NCBI GenBank assembly: GCA_964492485.1
Contig: CAZBKM010000006.1
Coordinates: forward strand, 62,001 to 126,000
Direction: 5' to 3'
Length of the DNA stretch: 64,000 nt
DNA from: UBA5336 sp964492485
GTDB lineage: Bacteria > Pseudomonadota > Alphaproteobacteria > Caulobacterales > Hyphomonadaceae
Shown: positions 8,707-16,473 of the stretch, piece by piece
Numbering within the stretch: position 1 is the first letter of the stretch
Layout: every line of letters begins with the position of its first letter
Position numbers and translations under genes: made by a program
The notes under the pieces: model-generated
Seen by the model: the letters and a program-made list of their open reading frames with translations, nothing else
The model's database searches: none
What the model was told of the DNA's origin: nothing

Positions 8707-9105
8707 ATGACCGAGCCCATGACCGTGCAGTCCGGCGGTTGCCATTGCGGCGCCGTCCGCTTCGAGGTGGACCTGCCACCCCGCATCGAGGCGGAGGACT
8801 GCAATTGTTCCATCTGTGCAATGAGCGGCAACATCCACGTGATCGTCCCGTCCAGCCGGTTCCGGCTGCTCAGCGGTGACGCGCAGCTCACCGAATACCG
8901 CTTCAACACCGGTCGCGCACGCCATCTGTTCTGTTCCAGATGCGGTGTGAAAAGCTTCTACATTCCGCGCTCGAATCCCGACGGCGTGGCGGTGACCTAT
9001 CGCTGCCTCGACGACTGGCGTGCACTCGATGTGCGAATTGCGCCGTTCGACGGCGTCAACTGGGAGGCAAACGCCGCACGGCTCGCTCACAAGTCAAAGG
9101 GATAA
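8707..9105 (+). CDS. GFA / CENP-V family zinc protein
   Basis: This 132-residue protein is of the glutathione-dependent formaldehyde-activating-enzyme-like (GFA) fold. Cysteine clusters that would bind structural and catalytic zinc are visible: GGCHCG (Cys12, Cys14), CNCSICA and FCSRCGV. Most members are of unknown activity and were named after one S-(hydroxymethyl)glutathione synthase. It ends 10 nt before the convergent minus-strand sensor gene. Downstream spacing leaves no room for a conventional terminator. Confidence 0.88.
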   Translation: MTEPMTVQSGGCHCGAVRFEVDLPPRIEAEDCNCSICAMSGNIHVIVPSSRFRLLSGDAQLTEYRFNTGRARHLFCSRCGVKSFYIPRSNPDGVAVTYRCLDDWRALDVRIAPFDGVNWEANAARLAHKSKG

Positions 9106-9115
9106 GACCGCCGCG

Positions 9116-9601
9116 TCAGGGATCCTGCGGCGGTCGGCGAAACCGCTGGCGAGAGTCGCCCTGGCCGATCGCCCTGGCGAGGGCGGCGCGCTGGTCAGGT
9201 TCCAGGCGGCTCATCTGCTCGACCAGGGCCGTCTGAAGGGCCCGGTCAAGTTCCATCCGCGTCTGGCGCAGATCCTCGAAGGCCGCCTCGAGGGCTGCGC
9301 GGTCGAACGGCTCCGCCCGCAGCGTCTCAACCAGCGCGATCTGGGCGTTCCGGTGGGCAAGACGCGCCTGGCGCGCCTCGCGCAGGGTTGCCACGAAGGC
9401 CCGGCGGATGGCCTGGCGCGCCTCGGGACTGGCCTCGGCAATCGCAGTCCGGGCCATGCGAAGTTCCGGCCCCGGCGGCGGGGGCGCCGGAGGCCCGCCC
9501 CGCTCTCCGAGCACCAGTCCGGCGATCAGGCCGACCAGCACCAGGTTCAGCATCAGCGCGCCCCAGAGCATGTAGGGACGGCGCGGTCTCGTCTCGCTCA
9601 T
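9116..9601 (-). CDS. Periplasmic heavy-metal sensor-like (CnrX/Metal_resist family) protein
   Basis: A 161-residue protein with one N-terminal membrane segment (about residues 10-31), a Pro-rich linker and a long periplasmic four-helix-type region rich in Arg, Ala and Gln (RRAFVATLREARQARLAHRN). This is typical of the Metal_resist/CnrX-like sensors that accompany ECF sigma factors. It lacks an obvious His/Cys metal cluster, so metal binding is uncertain. Its start overlaps the stop of the anti-sigma-like gene (ATGA), placing it third in a sigma, anti-sigma, sensor operon. Confidence 0.75.
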   Translation of the reverse strand: MSETRPRRPYMLWGALMLNLVLVGLIAGLVLGERGGPPAPPPPGPELRMARTAIAEASPEARQAIRRAFVATLREARQARLAHRNAQIALVETLRAEPFDRAALEAAFEDLRQTRMELDRALQTALVEQMSRLEPDQRAALARAIGQGDSRQRFRRPPQDP

Positions 9602-10074
9602 TCATCGGCCTCCTCAAGCCAGGCCGTTCGATCGTCCACGCCCAGAGCCGCGAGGACATAGGCCTCGCCAGTGTCGATCGCCTCACCCTGCGGCGTGGCC
9701 AGGCGCAGCCCGGCCACCAGTCCGATCGCCAGACAGGCAGCGGCCGCCAGCGCCGGCGCGGCAAACTGCCGGACACGTTGCCAGCCCGGCGGAAGGAGGC
9801 TTCCGGACGCGGGCGCGCTTGGGGCATCGGCCAGGATCCGGCTGGTGAGCCCCGGATCGGCATGGGGCACGCCGAGCCGTCCCAGGGCACGGTCAAGGGC
9901 GTCCGCCTCGGCCATCACGGCAGCCAGCTCACGGCTGGGCAGCCTGCGGGCCCGCGCCAGCGCCTCGCGTCCGGCGTCTACCTCCCCGGCGGGCCAGCGC
10001 GACGGGTCGCTGCCATAGGCCTGAATCAGGGCGATCAGGCGCGCCTCGCTCATCTCGGTCTCAGCCATCATCAT
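9598..10074 (-). CDS. Putative membrane anti-sigma factor
   Basis: A 158-residue single-pass protein. The cytoplasmic N-terminal half (EARLIALIQAYGSDPSRWPAGE, a helical region with a WP turn) is followed by a hydrophobic helix near residues 105-123 and a short periplasmic tail. Position and layout suggest it holds the ECF sigma factor at the membrane. No HxxxCxxC zinc anti-sigma motif is present. It overlaps the sigma gene end by 14 nt and the sensor start by 4 nt. The start could be any of three tandem ATG codons. Confidence 0.7.
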   Translation of the reverse strand: MMMAETEMSEARLIALIQAYGSDPSRWPAGEVDAGREALARARRLPSRELAAVMAEADALDRALGRLGVPHADPGLTSRILADAPSAPASGSLLPPGWQRVRQFAAPALAAAACLAIGLVAGLRLATPQGEAIDTGEAYVLAALGVDDRTAWLEEADE

Positions 10075-10612
10075 CCTCCGCCCCGGGCATCAGGCGCGCG
10101 CGCAGGCGACGCCGCGCCCGGGCAAGCAGACTTTCCAGCGCCTCGACGCTGACCTGCAATATCTCCGCCGCCTCGATATTGGTATGACCCTCCAGCGCGC
10201 ACAGGGCCAGCGCCGCCTTCTGGCGCTCGGGCAGCTCCGCGACGGCGCGTTCGATCCGGGCCACGCGCTGGGCCTGATCGGCCGCGGCCGCCGGATCGAG
10301 CGCCGGATCCGGCCGCTCGGGCGGTTCGGCCAGCGTGATCAGCCGGCCCTGGCGCAAGCGGTCGAAGCACAGGTTCAGCGCCACCCGGTGCAACCAGGTC
10401 GACAGACGCGCCCGCGGCTCCCAGTCGGGCAGAACCTTCCAGGCGCGCAGGAAGGTCTCCTGGGTCACGTCCTCGGCCTCCGCCCGATCGCCGAGCATCC
10501 GGAAGGCGAGGGCATGAATGGCGGGCATATGCCGACGCACGAGTGCGGCCTGCGCCGCGCGATCGCCGCGGGCGGCCCGTCTGATCTGCTCGGCATCGGT
10601 GTCATTGTGCAC
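10061..10612 (-). CDS. ECF-family RNA polymerase sigma factor
   Basis: This 183-residue sigma-70 family, extracytoplasmic-function protein has region 2 (HMPAIHALAFRMLGDRAEAEDVTQETFLRAWK, then STWLHRVALNLCFDRLR) and region 4 (LPERQKAALALCALEGHTNIEAAEILQVSVEALESLLARARRRLR). I use the GTG at 10612. A longer frame continues upstream but is built from tandem palindromic repeats (10627-10724) and low-complexity sequence, so it is unlikely to be native. The two downstream genes supply an anti-sigma and a periplasmic sensor, suggesting an envelope or metal stress response. Confidence 0.85.
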   Translation of the reverse strand: MHNDTDAEQIRRAARGDRAAQAALVRRHMPAIHALAFRMLGDRAEAEDVTQETFLRAWKVLPDWEPRARLSTWLHRVALNLCFDRLRQGRLITLAEPPERPDPALDPAAAADQAQRVARIERAVAELPERQKAALALCALEGHTNIEAAEILQVSVEALESLLARARRRLRARLMPGAEDDDG

Positions 10613-10626
10613 GCGTGACCTTACAG

Positions 10627-10724
10627 CGTTTCCAGGCGAAGTGGATCCCGGTTCGCCGTCCGGAAACGCGAATCGGCAAGCGTTTCCAGGCGAAGTGGAT
10701 CCCGGTTCGCCGTTCCGACACGCG
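10627..10724 (+). repeat. Dispersed palindromic repeat R1, two tandem copies, 54-bp period
   Basis: Copies at 10627-10670 and 10681-10724 are offset by exactly 54 nt. Each has CGTTTCC/GGAAACG-type arms around GCGAAGTGGATCCCGGTTCG. The second copy has a decayed right arm (TTCCGACACG). They lie in the leader of the sigma-factor operon, opposite in orientation to it. The rest of 10613-10886 is GC-rich and holds the hairpin at 10834-10888; nothing else is evident. Confidence 0.9.
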
Positions 10725-10833
10725 GGAGTCAAGCGATCCGGGCCGCGTCGCCCGAGACGGATGGGGGCCGGGAGCGGACGCGGTGGTGGGGAGGTACACA
10801 CCACCCCGCCACCCCCGGCCCGGGACACGGGCA

Positions 10834-10888
10834 AGGCTGGTATGGGGTCGGTTCGCGACCGGCGGGGTTCACCGGCCGGGACCAGCCT
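10834..10888 (-). terminator. Inverted repeat at the end of the EF-hand gene
   Basis: AGGCTGGT (10834-10841) and ACCAGCCT (10881-10888) are perfectly complementary and enclose shorter GC-rich pairings. The structure overlaps the EF-hand stop codon (10887-10889) and would form in its transcript. There is no T tract. A terminator or transcript-stabilising role is possible. Confidence 0.35.
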
Positions 10889-11375
10889 AGTCCGCCTCCG
10901 TCCAGCGCGGGTTACGTTCCCCGCGAGCCGCCTTCATCCGGTCCCTCGCCGCCTCGCGCTCTTCCGCGGTGATGGTGCCGTCCCCATCGGTATCGAGCCG
11001 GTCGAAGATCCGGTCCTCCGGGCCGCCGAACTCGTCGGGGCCAATGGCGCCATCGCCGTTCGCATCCATGGTCTCGAATGCGGCGTCCCGGCGACGCATC
11101 TTTCGGGTTTCCCGGCGCATCTCGCCAAAGGCTTCCAGCTCTGCGCGGGTCAGTTGCCCGTCGCCGTCGGTGTCGGCCTCGGCAAACCGGGCCTGGCGGA
11201 CGGCCTCCACCTCATCCTTGGTGATGGCGCCATCGCCATCGGTATCGAGCCGGGCGAGTGGATCCTCCGGCGGTTGCGGCGGGGCTGGCTGGGCCATGGC
11301 CGGGGCAGCCAGCGACAGGGTGACCGCGCCGGCGGCCGCAAGCAGGGTCAGTCGAATTGGGGTCAGTCTGGTCAT
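10887..11375 (-). CDS. Secreted EF-hand domain protein
   Basis: This 162-residue protein has a signal peptide (LTLLAAAGAVTLSLAAPAMAQ) followed by four EF-hand-like calcium loops: DTDGDGAITKDE, DTDGDGQLTRAE, DANGDGAIGPDE and DTDGDGTITAEE. All four keep the D-x-D/N-x-D-G pattern with Glu at position 12, so calcium binding is likely; the location is periplasmic or extracellular. I chose the ATG at 11375 because it has an AGGAG ribosome site and makes the signal peptide N-terminal; the longer upstream frame is not protein-like. Function is unknown. It lies 274 nt upstream of the ECF operon on the same strand. Confidence 0.85.
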   Translation of the reverse strand: MTRLTPIRLTLLAAAGAVTLSLAAPAMAQPAPPQPPEDPLARLDTDGDGAITKDEVEAVRQARFAEADTDGDGQLTRAELEAFGEMRRETRKMRRRDAAFETMDANGDGAIGPDEFGGPEDRIFDRLDTDGDGTITAEEREAARDRMKAARGERNPRWTEAD

Positions 11376-11421
11376 CAGAGGCTCCTGTGTCTGTCCTGAG
11401 CCCCCTTTGAACGCGCCGACG

Positions 11422-14232
11422 TCAGCTTTCCGTCGCGGGCGGTGGAAGTTTTTTTCGGTGCAGCGCCGCAGCGGCCCCCATATCCGCCGCCAGCCTGGCA
11501 ACCAGCCCGTCGAATGTCTCGACGCCCGCCGCCCAGCAAAGCCGGTCGCGCAGCCCATCCGACAGGGCAGAGGTCTGCACATCCTCGCCAACCGCGAGGC
11601 GCAGCACCTGCTGGACCGCCTGGACCAGCGTCAGGGCCCGGGTCAGGATACCGGCCTCCTCCGCCGTAAGATGACCGGCCGCGCCCATTGTCGTGATCGC
11701 CTCGCGCGTGCCCGGGCGGACCAGCTCCGGATCGCCGCTGACGAGAAGCGCGTGCTGGACGACGAATTCGATGTCCACGAGCCCACCCGGTGCGAATTTC
11801 AGATCCCAGGGGCCGGTCTCGGGCCTTTCGCGCCGCAGGCGCGCGCGCATGTCGACAATATCGGCGGTGATCGCGGCCCGGTCCGTCCGGCTGGCCAGGG
11901 CCGCGCGACCGAGGGCCAGCACCTTTTCACCCAGTGCTTCATCGCCGGCAACGGGCCGCATCCGGGTCAGCGCCATATGTTCCCAGGTCCAGGCCTCGTC
12001 GCGCTGATAGCGTTCGAAGGCCGGCAGGTGCACCGCCACGGGTCCGGACCGTCCGGAGGGGCGCAGGCGCATGTCCACCTCATAGAGAATGCCTTCCGGG
12101 GTGGGGGCCGAGAGCGCCGTGATCAGCCTCTGGGTGTACTTCGCGAACCAGTGACGCGCTGCGCCGGCGGCGTCCGCCTCGTCCTCGGCGGCATATACCA
12201 AAAGCAGGTCCAGATCCGACCCGGCCGTCATCTCCCGGCCACCCAGCTTGCCCATGCCGAGCACCGTATAGCGTCCAGGCGGCGGTCCGAAGCGCCGGAT
12301 CGTCTCACGCTCTGCCGCCGCAGCCATGGCCTCGACCGTACGGTCGGCGAGCGCGGTCCAGGCGCCGGCGGCATCCACTGCATTGAGCCGTCCGTGGAGC
12401 AGCCGGTGCCCGATCAGAAAGACCTGGTCGCGATGGTGGCGGCGGGCCGTGTCCATAGCCTCGTCGAACGGGGTGTCGCACGGAATGTCGAGATCGCCGC
12501 CCTCGCCGCCATCGACCAGCGCCTCCAGCAGGACCGGCCGTTGAGCAAGACGGCTGGCCAGGCGCGGCGCCAGCGCCAGGGTCGCCACCAGATCATCGAG
12601 CAGCTCGCTTTCCGCCAGTAGCATGGACAGCGTCTGAACGCCCGTGCGCAACCCCTCGAAGAAGCTGGCGAAACGGGCGAAGGCAACGTCCGCCTCTCCG
12701 GTACGGCCCATGGCATCCAGCAGTTCGGGCAGGAGGGCGGTCAGCAATTGCTGGCCCCTCTGGGTCCGGGTCGCCGGCACGCCGCCCCGGTGCCAGTCGC
12801 GGATGGTGGAGATGATCTGGTCGGGCGCGCCAAACCCCAGCGCCTTGAGCGTGGTCAGCGTACCCGGATCGTTGTCGACGCCGGTGAACACCAGGTTTCC
12901 GCGAATGGCCGCCTGCGTCTTGCGCTCCTCTTCGGCGAACAGCGTGCGATAGGCGTCGTGCACGCGGGTGCGCACCGACACGAGCGCGGCATCGAACGCG
13001 GTCAGATCCGACCAGCCACACAGGGCGGCGACGCGCGCACGCCTGTCGGGATCGGCCGGCAGGCTGTGGGTCTGGGCGTCCTCGAGCATCTGGATCCGGT
13101 GCTCGACCGCCCGCAGGTCGCGATAGGCTTCCGACAGGGTCTCCACCGTGGCCCCGTCCACCGCGCCTGCTGCACCGAGCGCGCGAAGCGCTCCGAGCGT
13201 CGTGGGATCGCGCAGGGCCGCATCCCGCCCGCCAAGGATGAGTTGCTGCGTCTGGGCAAAAAATTCGATCTCCCGGATGCCACCTGGTCCCAGCTTCACA
13301 TCGGCGGCGACCGCGCCAAGGTCAGGGTCGCCAACATTGGCGTTGATCATCCGCTTGATTGCGTGGATGTCTGCAATGGCCCAATAGTCCAGATGCCGCC
13401 GCCAGACAAAGGGGCGCATGACCTCGAAGAACGCATCGGCAGATGTGGCGTCGCCTGCACAGGTGCGCGCCTTGATCCAGACCATCCGCTCCCAGTTCTG
13501 GCCAAGGCTTTCGTAATACAGCTCCGCCATGCGGGTCGAAACCGCGATCGGTGTGGACCGCGGATCAGGCCGCAGGCGGAAATCGGTTCGGAAGACGTAG
13601 CCGTCGGCGGTCTGGCGCTCCATCAGGTCGACCACGTCGCGACAGACCCTTGCCGCCGAGTCGCCCGGTCCCCGCTCGCCGCCCTCGAAGACATCCGGAT
13701 CGTAATAGGCCGCCATGTCGACATCGCTGGAATAATTGAGCTCATGCGCACCCATCTTCCCCAACGCCACCAGGAACAGGCCCCGGGAGGTGAGCGCGCG
13801 GCGCGCCAGGGCCGTGGCGAGCGCCGCCTGTACCGTCGCGTCTGCGAGATCGGTCAAGGCCGCCGTGACGGTCTCGACCGGCCAGAAACCGGAGAGGTCG
13901 GCCAGCGCGATCATCAGATGCGCCCGGCGCTTGGCCCGGCGCAGCAGGGCGGCGGCCTCGTCGGGACACGGATCGGCGGCCAGCGCCCGGACATCGGCCA
14001 GGAGGGCGGCCAGCGCCTCCGGCACATCCTCGATGCCATCAAGGACGCCGTCGGGTACGCGGTTGGAGCCGGGGCCCTCGCTCTCGATCAGGCGGCGCAG
14101 ATAAGGTGCGGCCGCAGACACGGTTTCGCACAGACGGTCGAGGCCGCCCGGCAGGGGACGTACCAGGCTCGACCCTCCCGATTCGAAGGGCGCAAGAGCA
14201 AGCGGTCCGGTTCGGGGCGCGGTCGGGTCCAT
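11422..14232 (-). CDS. glnE: Bifunctional glutamine synthetase adenylyltransferase/deadenylylase
   Basis: This 936-residue enzyme adenylylates glutamine synthetase when nitrogen is plentiful and removes the AMP when it is scarce, under PII control. Two nucleotidyltransferase domains are visible. The N-terminal deadenylylase has GKMGAHELNYSSDVDM near residue 157, and the C-terminal adenylyltransferase has GMGKLGGREMTAGSDLDLL near residue 657. Each is followed by a helical GlnD-type domain (GPGGIREIEFFAQ; PGGLVDIEFVVQ). The start at 14232 has an AAGGGAC ribosome site. An in-frame ATG 42 nt upstream lies inside a palindromic repeat and is less likely. Confidence 0.93.
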   Translation of the reverse strand: MDPTAPRTGPLALAPFESGGSSLVRPLPGGLDRLCETVSAAAPYLRRLIESEGPGSNRVPDGVLDGIEDVPEALAALLADVRALAADPCPDEAAALLRRAKRRAHLMIALADLSGFWPVETVTAALTDLADATVQAALATALARRALTSRGLFLVALGKMGAHELNYSSDVDMAAYYDPDVFEGGERGPGDSAARVCRDVVDLMERQTADGYVFRTDFRLRPDPRSTPIAVSTRMAELYYESLGQNWERMVWIKARTCAGDATSADAFFEVMRPFVWRRHLDYWAIADIHAIKRMINANVGDPDLGAVAADVKLGPGGIREIEFFAQTQQLILGGRDAALRDPTTLGALRALGAAGAVDGATVETLSEAYRDLRAVEHRIQMLEDAQTHSLPADPDRRARVAALCGWSDLTAFDAALVSVRTRVHDAYRTLFAEEERKTQAAIRGNLVFTGVDNDPGTLTTLKALGFGAPDQIISTIRDWHRGGVPATRTQRGQQLLTALLPELLDAMGRTGEADVAFARFASFFEGLRTGVQTLSMLLAESELLDDLVATLALAPRLASRLAQRPVLLEALVDGGEGGDLDIPCDTPFDEAMDTARRHHRDQVFLIGHRLLHGRLNAVDAAGAWTALADRTVEAMAAAAERETIRRFGPPPGRYTVLGMGKLGGREMTAGSDLDLLLVYAAEDEADAAGAARHWFAKYTQRLITALSAPTPEGILYEVDMRLRPSGRSGPVAVHLPAFERYQRDEAWTWEHMALTRMRPVAGDEALGEKVLALGRAALASRTDRAAITADIVDMRARLRRERPETGPWDLKFAPGGLVDIEFVVQHALLVSGDPELVRPGTREAITTMGAAGHLTAEEAGILTRALTLVQAVQQVLRLAVGEDVQTSALSDGLRDRLCWAAGVETFDGLVARLAADMGAAAALHRKKLPPPATES

Positions 14233-14250
14233 GTCCCCTTGTCGCCCTAC

Positions 14251-14352
14251 AGGATTTTCAAGCGAAGTGGGCACCGGTCCGCGTAAATAAAATCATCGAA
14301 AACAATAACATAGCGCATCTTCACTGACTCCGGTTGATGTGAGGATGCGCTA
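14251..14352 (+). repeat. Dispersed mosaic repeat R1+R2
   Basis: Block R1 (ATTTTCAAGCGAAGTGGGCA followed by CCGGTCCGCG) is followed by block R2 (ACATAGCGCATCTTCACTGA, ending in GAGGATGCGC). R2 is itself an inverted repeat, with GCGCATCTTC and a degenerate GAGGATGCGC as arms. The element fills the gap between glnE and the upstream histidine kinase and reaches the kinase stop codon. The same R1+R2 order occurs at 19.5 and 59.5 kb. Confidence 0.85.
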
Positions 14353-15774
14353 GGCACGCGGCAGGCGCAAGACCGCGCGCAGGCCCGGCCGCTCCGGCGG
14401 GCCGTCGCCATCCAGGAGCAGGAGTTCGCCCCGGTGTACCTCTGCCACCGCATCCACCAGGGCCAGGCCAAGGCCGGAACCAGGATGGGTCCGCGCGGCA
14501 TCCATGCGCACGAAGCGTTCCACGGCGCGTTCGCGATCCGCCTCGGGAATGCCCGGCCCGCTGTCGACGACCGACAGCTCGACCATATTGTCACCACGCC
14601 GGGCGCGGACGGCAATGGCACCGCCCTCGGGCGTATACTTGATGGCGTTGTCGATCAGATTGGACAGCGCCTGGGCGATCAGGTCCCGGTCGCAGAGCAC
14701 GATCAGGTTCTGTCCGGGACTGGCGGTGAAGTCGAGGCCGGCCGCCTCCGCTGCGGGCTCGAACAGGTCCGCCAGCTCCGCGACGACCTCGCTCAGATCG
14801 ATCCGGACCATCCGGCCCTCCGTCCGGGCATCAACCCGCGACAGGCGCAAAATGGCGTTGAACGTGGCGAGCACACGGTCCACCTCGTCCAGCGTTTCGC
14901 CCAGCGCCGCCTGGGCGCGATTGTCATCCAGAGGCTGGCTCAGGGCACTTTCCAGACGGTTGCGCAGCCGCGACAGCGGCGAACGCAGGTCATGGGCGAT
15001 CGCATCGCCGGCATGGCGCGATGCCTTCACCAGGCGCTCGAGCCGGTCGAGCATGGCGTTCATCCGCTCAGCGAGCCGGTCGAATTCGTCGTTCGCGCCA
15101 CGCTCCGGCACCCGGCGCGACAGATCTCCGGCCATCACGGCCTCGGCGGTGCTGGCCAGTTCGTCAGCCCGCCGCGACACTGAACGCGAGACGAAGTAGC
15201 CGCCGATGAGCGACAGGACCAGGACGGCGCCGGCAGCAGTCCAGACCGCCGTGGTAATACGCCGCGTGATTTCGCTGCGCTCGCCGGGATCGTAGGCCAC
15301 CAGAAGCAGTGCCTCGTCGCCCAGCCTCACAATCCGCCCTTCGGCCTGGATGGTGCGGACCGTATCGCCCCGGCGCGTATCGAACTCGAACTCGACTTTC
15401 CCGATCCCCGTGCTGGGCATGTGGGAGAATGCGCCGGCGAGCTTCAGGCCGTTGGGCGTGGAGAGCTGATAGTAGAAATAGGCGTCAGGCGCCGACGCCC
15501 GTTCGATCAGCGCCTGGCTGACGCGCTCCAGCCCGCCGTCGCGATAGGCGCGCTGGATCGAGTCCACCTCGGCATTGACCCGGGCTTCGGTCGTGTAGCG
15601 CAGATAGCCGACCGTGGAGACATAGACATAGGCCAGAACCGCGGCGGCGAAGACCGTGAACACCGCCACATAGAGCAGCGCCAGGCGGAACGTGGTCGTG
15701 CGCGCGAAGGGCGGCAGGGGCAACCGTCGGGGGCGGGGCGGCGCCCCTTGCGAAGCCTTTTGATGGGGCTTCAT
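14350..15774 (-). CDS. Two-component sensor histidine kinase
   Basis: This 474-residue membrane kinase has two transmembrane helices (about residues 31-52 and 175-194) flanking a periplasmic sensor region of about 120 residues. It then has HAMP (SRSVSRRADELASTAEAVMAGDLSRRVP), the phosphoacceptor H-box AIAHDLRSPLSRLRNRLE (His261), and an ATPase domain with N (NLIDNAIKYTPEGG), G1 (DSGPGIP) and G2 (GSGLGLALV) boxes. Its start overlaps the stop of the response-regulator gene (ATGA), so the two are translationally coupled. The neighbouring Do-type protease suggests an envelope-stress role. The signal sensed is unknown. Confidence 0.9.
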   Translation of the reverse strand: MKPHQKASQGAPPRPRRLPLPPFARTTTFRLALLYVAVFTVFAAAVLAYVYVSTVGYLRYTTEARVNAEVDSIQRAYRDGGLERVSQALIERASAPDAYFYYQLSTPNGLKLAGAFSHMPSTGIGKVEFEFDTRRGDTVRTIQAEGRIVRLGDEALLLVAYDPGERSEITRRITTAVWTAAGAVLVLSLIGGYFVSRSVSRRADELASTAEAVMAGDLSRRVPERGANDEFDRLAERMNAMLDRLERLVKASRHAGDAIAHDLRSPLSRLRNRLESALSQPLDDNRAQAALGETLDEVDRVLATFNAILRLSRVDARTEGRMVRIDLSEVVAELADLFEPAAEAAGLDFTASPGQNLIVLCDRDLIAQALSNLIDNAIKYTPEGGAIAVRARRGDNMVELSVVDSGPGIPEADRERAVERFVRMDAARTHPGSGLGLALVDAVAEVHRGELLLLDGDGPPERPGLRAVLRLPRA

Positions 15775-16445
15775 GCCTGCAGGCGGTAGCCTGCCCCCCG
15801 AACGGTGTGCAGCAATGGTTCGTCGAACTCCTTGTCGATCTTTGCCCGCAGGCGGGAGACATGGACGTCGATGACATTTGTCTGGGGATCGAAATGGTAG
15901 TCCCAGACCTTCTCCAGGAGCATGGTCCGGGTGACCACCTGGCCGGCATGGCGCACCAGATACTCCAGAAGGCGGAACTCGCGGGGCTGAAGGTCGATCC
16001 TGCGGCCTGCCCGGGTCACCTTCCGCGCCAGAAGGTCCATCTCCAGATCGCCGGCCCGCAGCACCGTCACCGGCGGTTCGCCACCGGCCTGGCGTCGACC
16101 CAGGGCCTCGACCCTGGCCACCAGTTCGGACGGCGCGAAGGGCTTCGACAAATAGTCGTCCCCGCCCGCGCGCAGGCCTTCCACCCGGCTGTCCACATCC
16201 GACAGCGCGGTCAGGAACAGGGCCGGCGTTGTGCCGCCGCCGTCGCGATACTCCTGAACCAGCGTCAGACCGTCCTTGCGCGGCAGCATCCGGTCCACGA
16301 CGAGCGCGTCGAAGCTCCCGTCGCGGGCCTGGGCCAGTCCATCCTCGCCATCGGCGGACAGCGCCACCTCATGGCCTGCCTCGCCCAGAACCGTCCGGAC
16401 GAAATCGGCCGTCTCCCGGTCATCCTCGATCACAAGCACGTTCAT
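15771..16445 (-). CDS. OmpR/PhoB-family response regulator
   Basis: A 224-residue regulator with receiver domain (acidic pocket EDD at 7-9, phosphoacceptor Asp51 in VVDRMLPRKDG, conserved Lys in YLSKPFAPSEL) and a C-terminal winged-helix DNA-binding domain (LQPREFRLLEYLVRHAGQVVTRTMLLEKVW, FDPQTNVIDVHVSRLRAKID). It is the partner of the overlapping histidine kinase. The protease gene lies 28 nt upstream on the same strand, so all three are probably one operon. Confidence 0.92.
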   Translation of the reverse strand: MNVLVIEDDRETADFVRTVLGEAGHEVALSADGEDGLAQARDGSFDALVVDRMLPRKDGLTLVQEYRDGGGTTPALFLTALSDVDSRVEGLRAGGDDYLSKPFAPSELVARVEALGRRQAGGEPPVTVLRAGDLEMDLLARKVTRAGRRIDLQPREFRLLEYLVRHAGQVVTRTMLLEKVWDYHFDPQTNVIDVHVSRLRAKIDKEFDEPLLHTVRGAGYRLQA

Positions 16446-16473
16446 GGCGATCTCCCTTGCGGCGATCCGGGCC

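Noticed and set aside
10613..10834. Upstream extension of the ECF sigma factor by about 74 codons
   Set aside because: The extension is translated from two palindromic repeats and low-complexity DNA. Region 2 of the sigma factor starts properly after GTG 10612.
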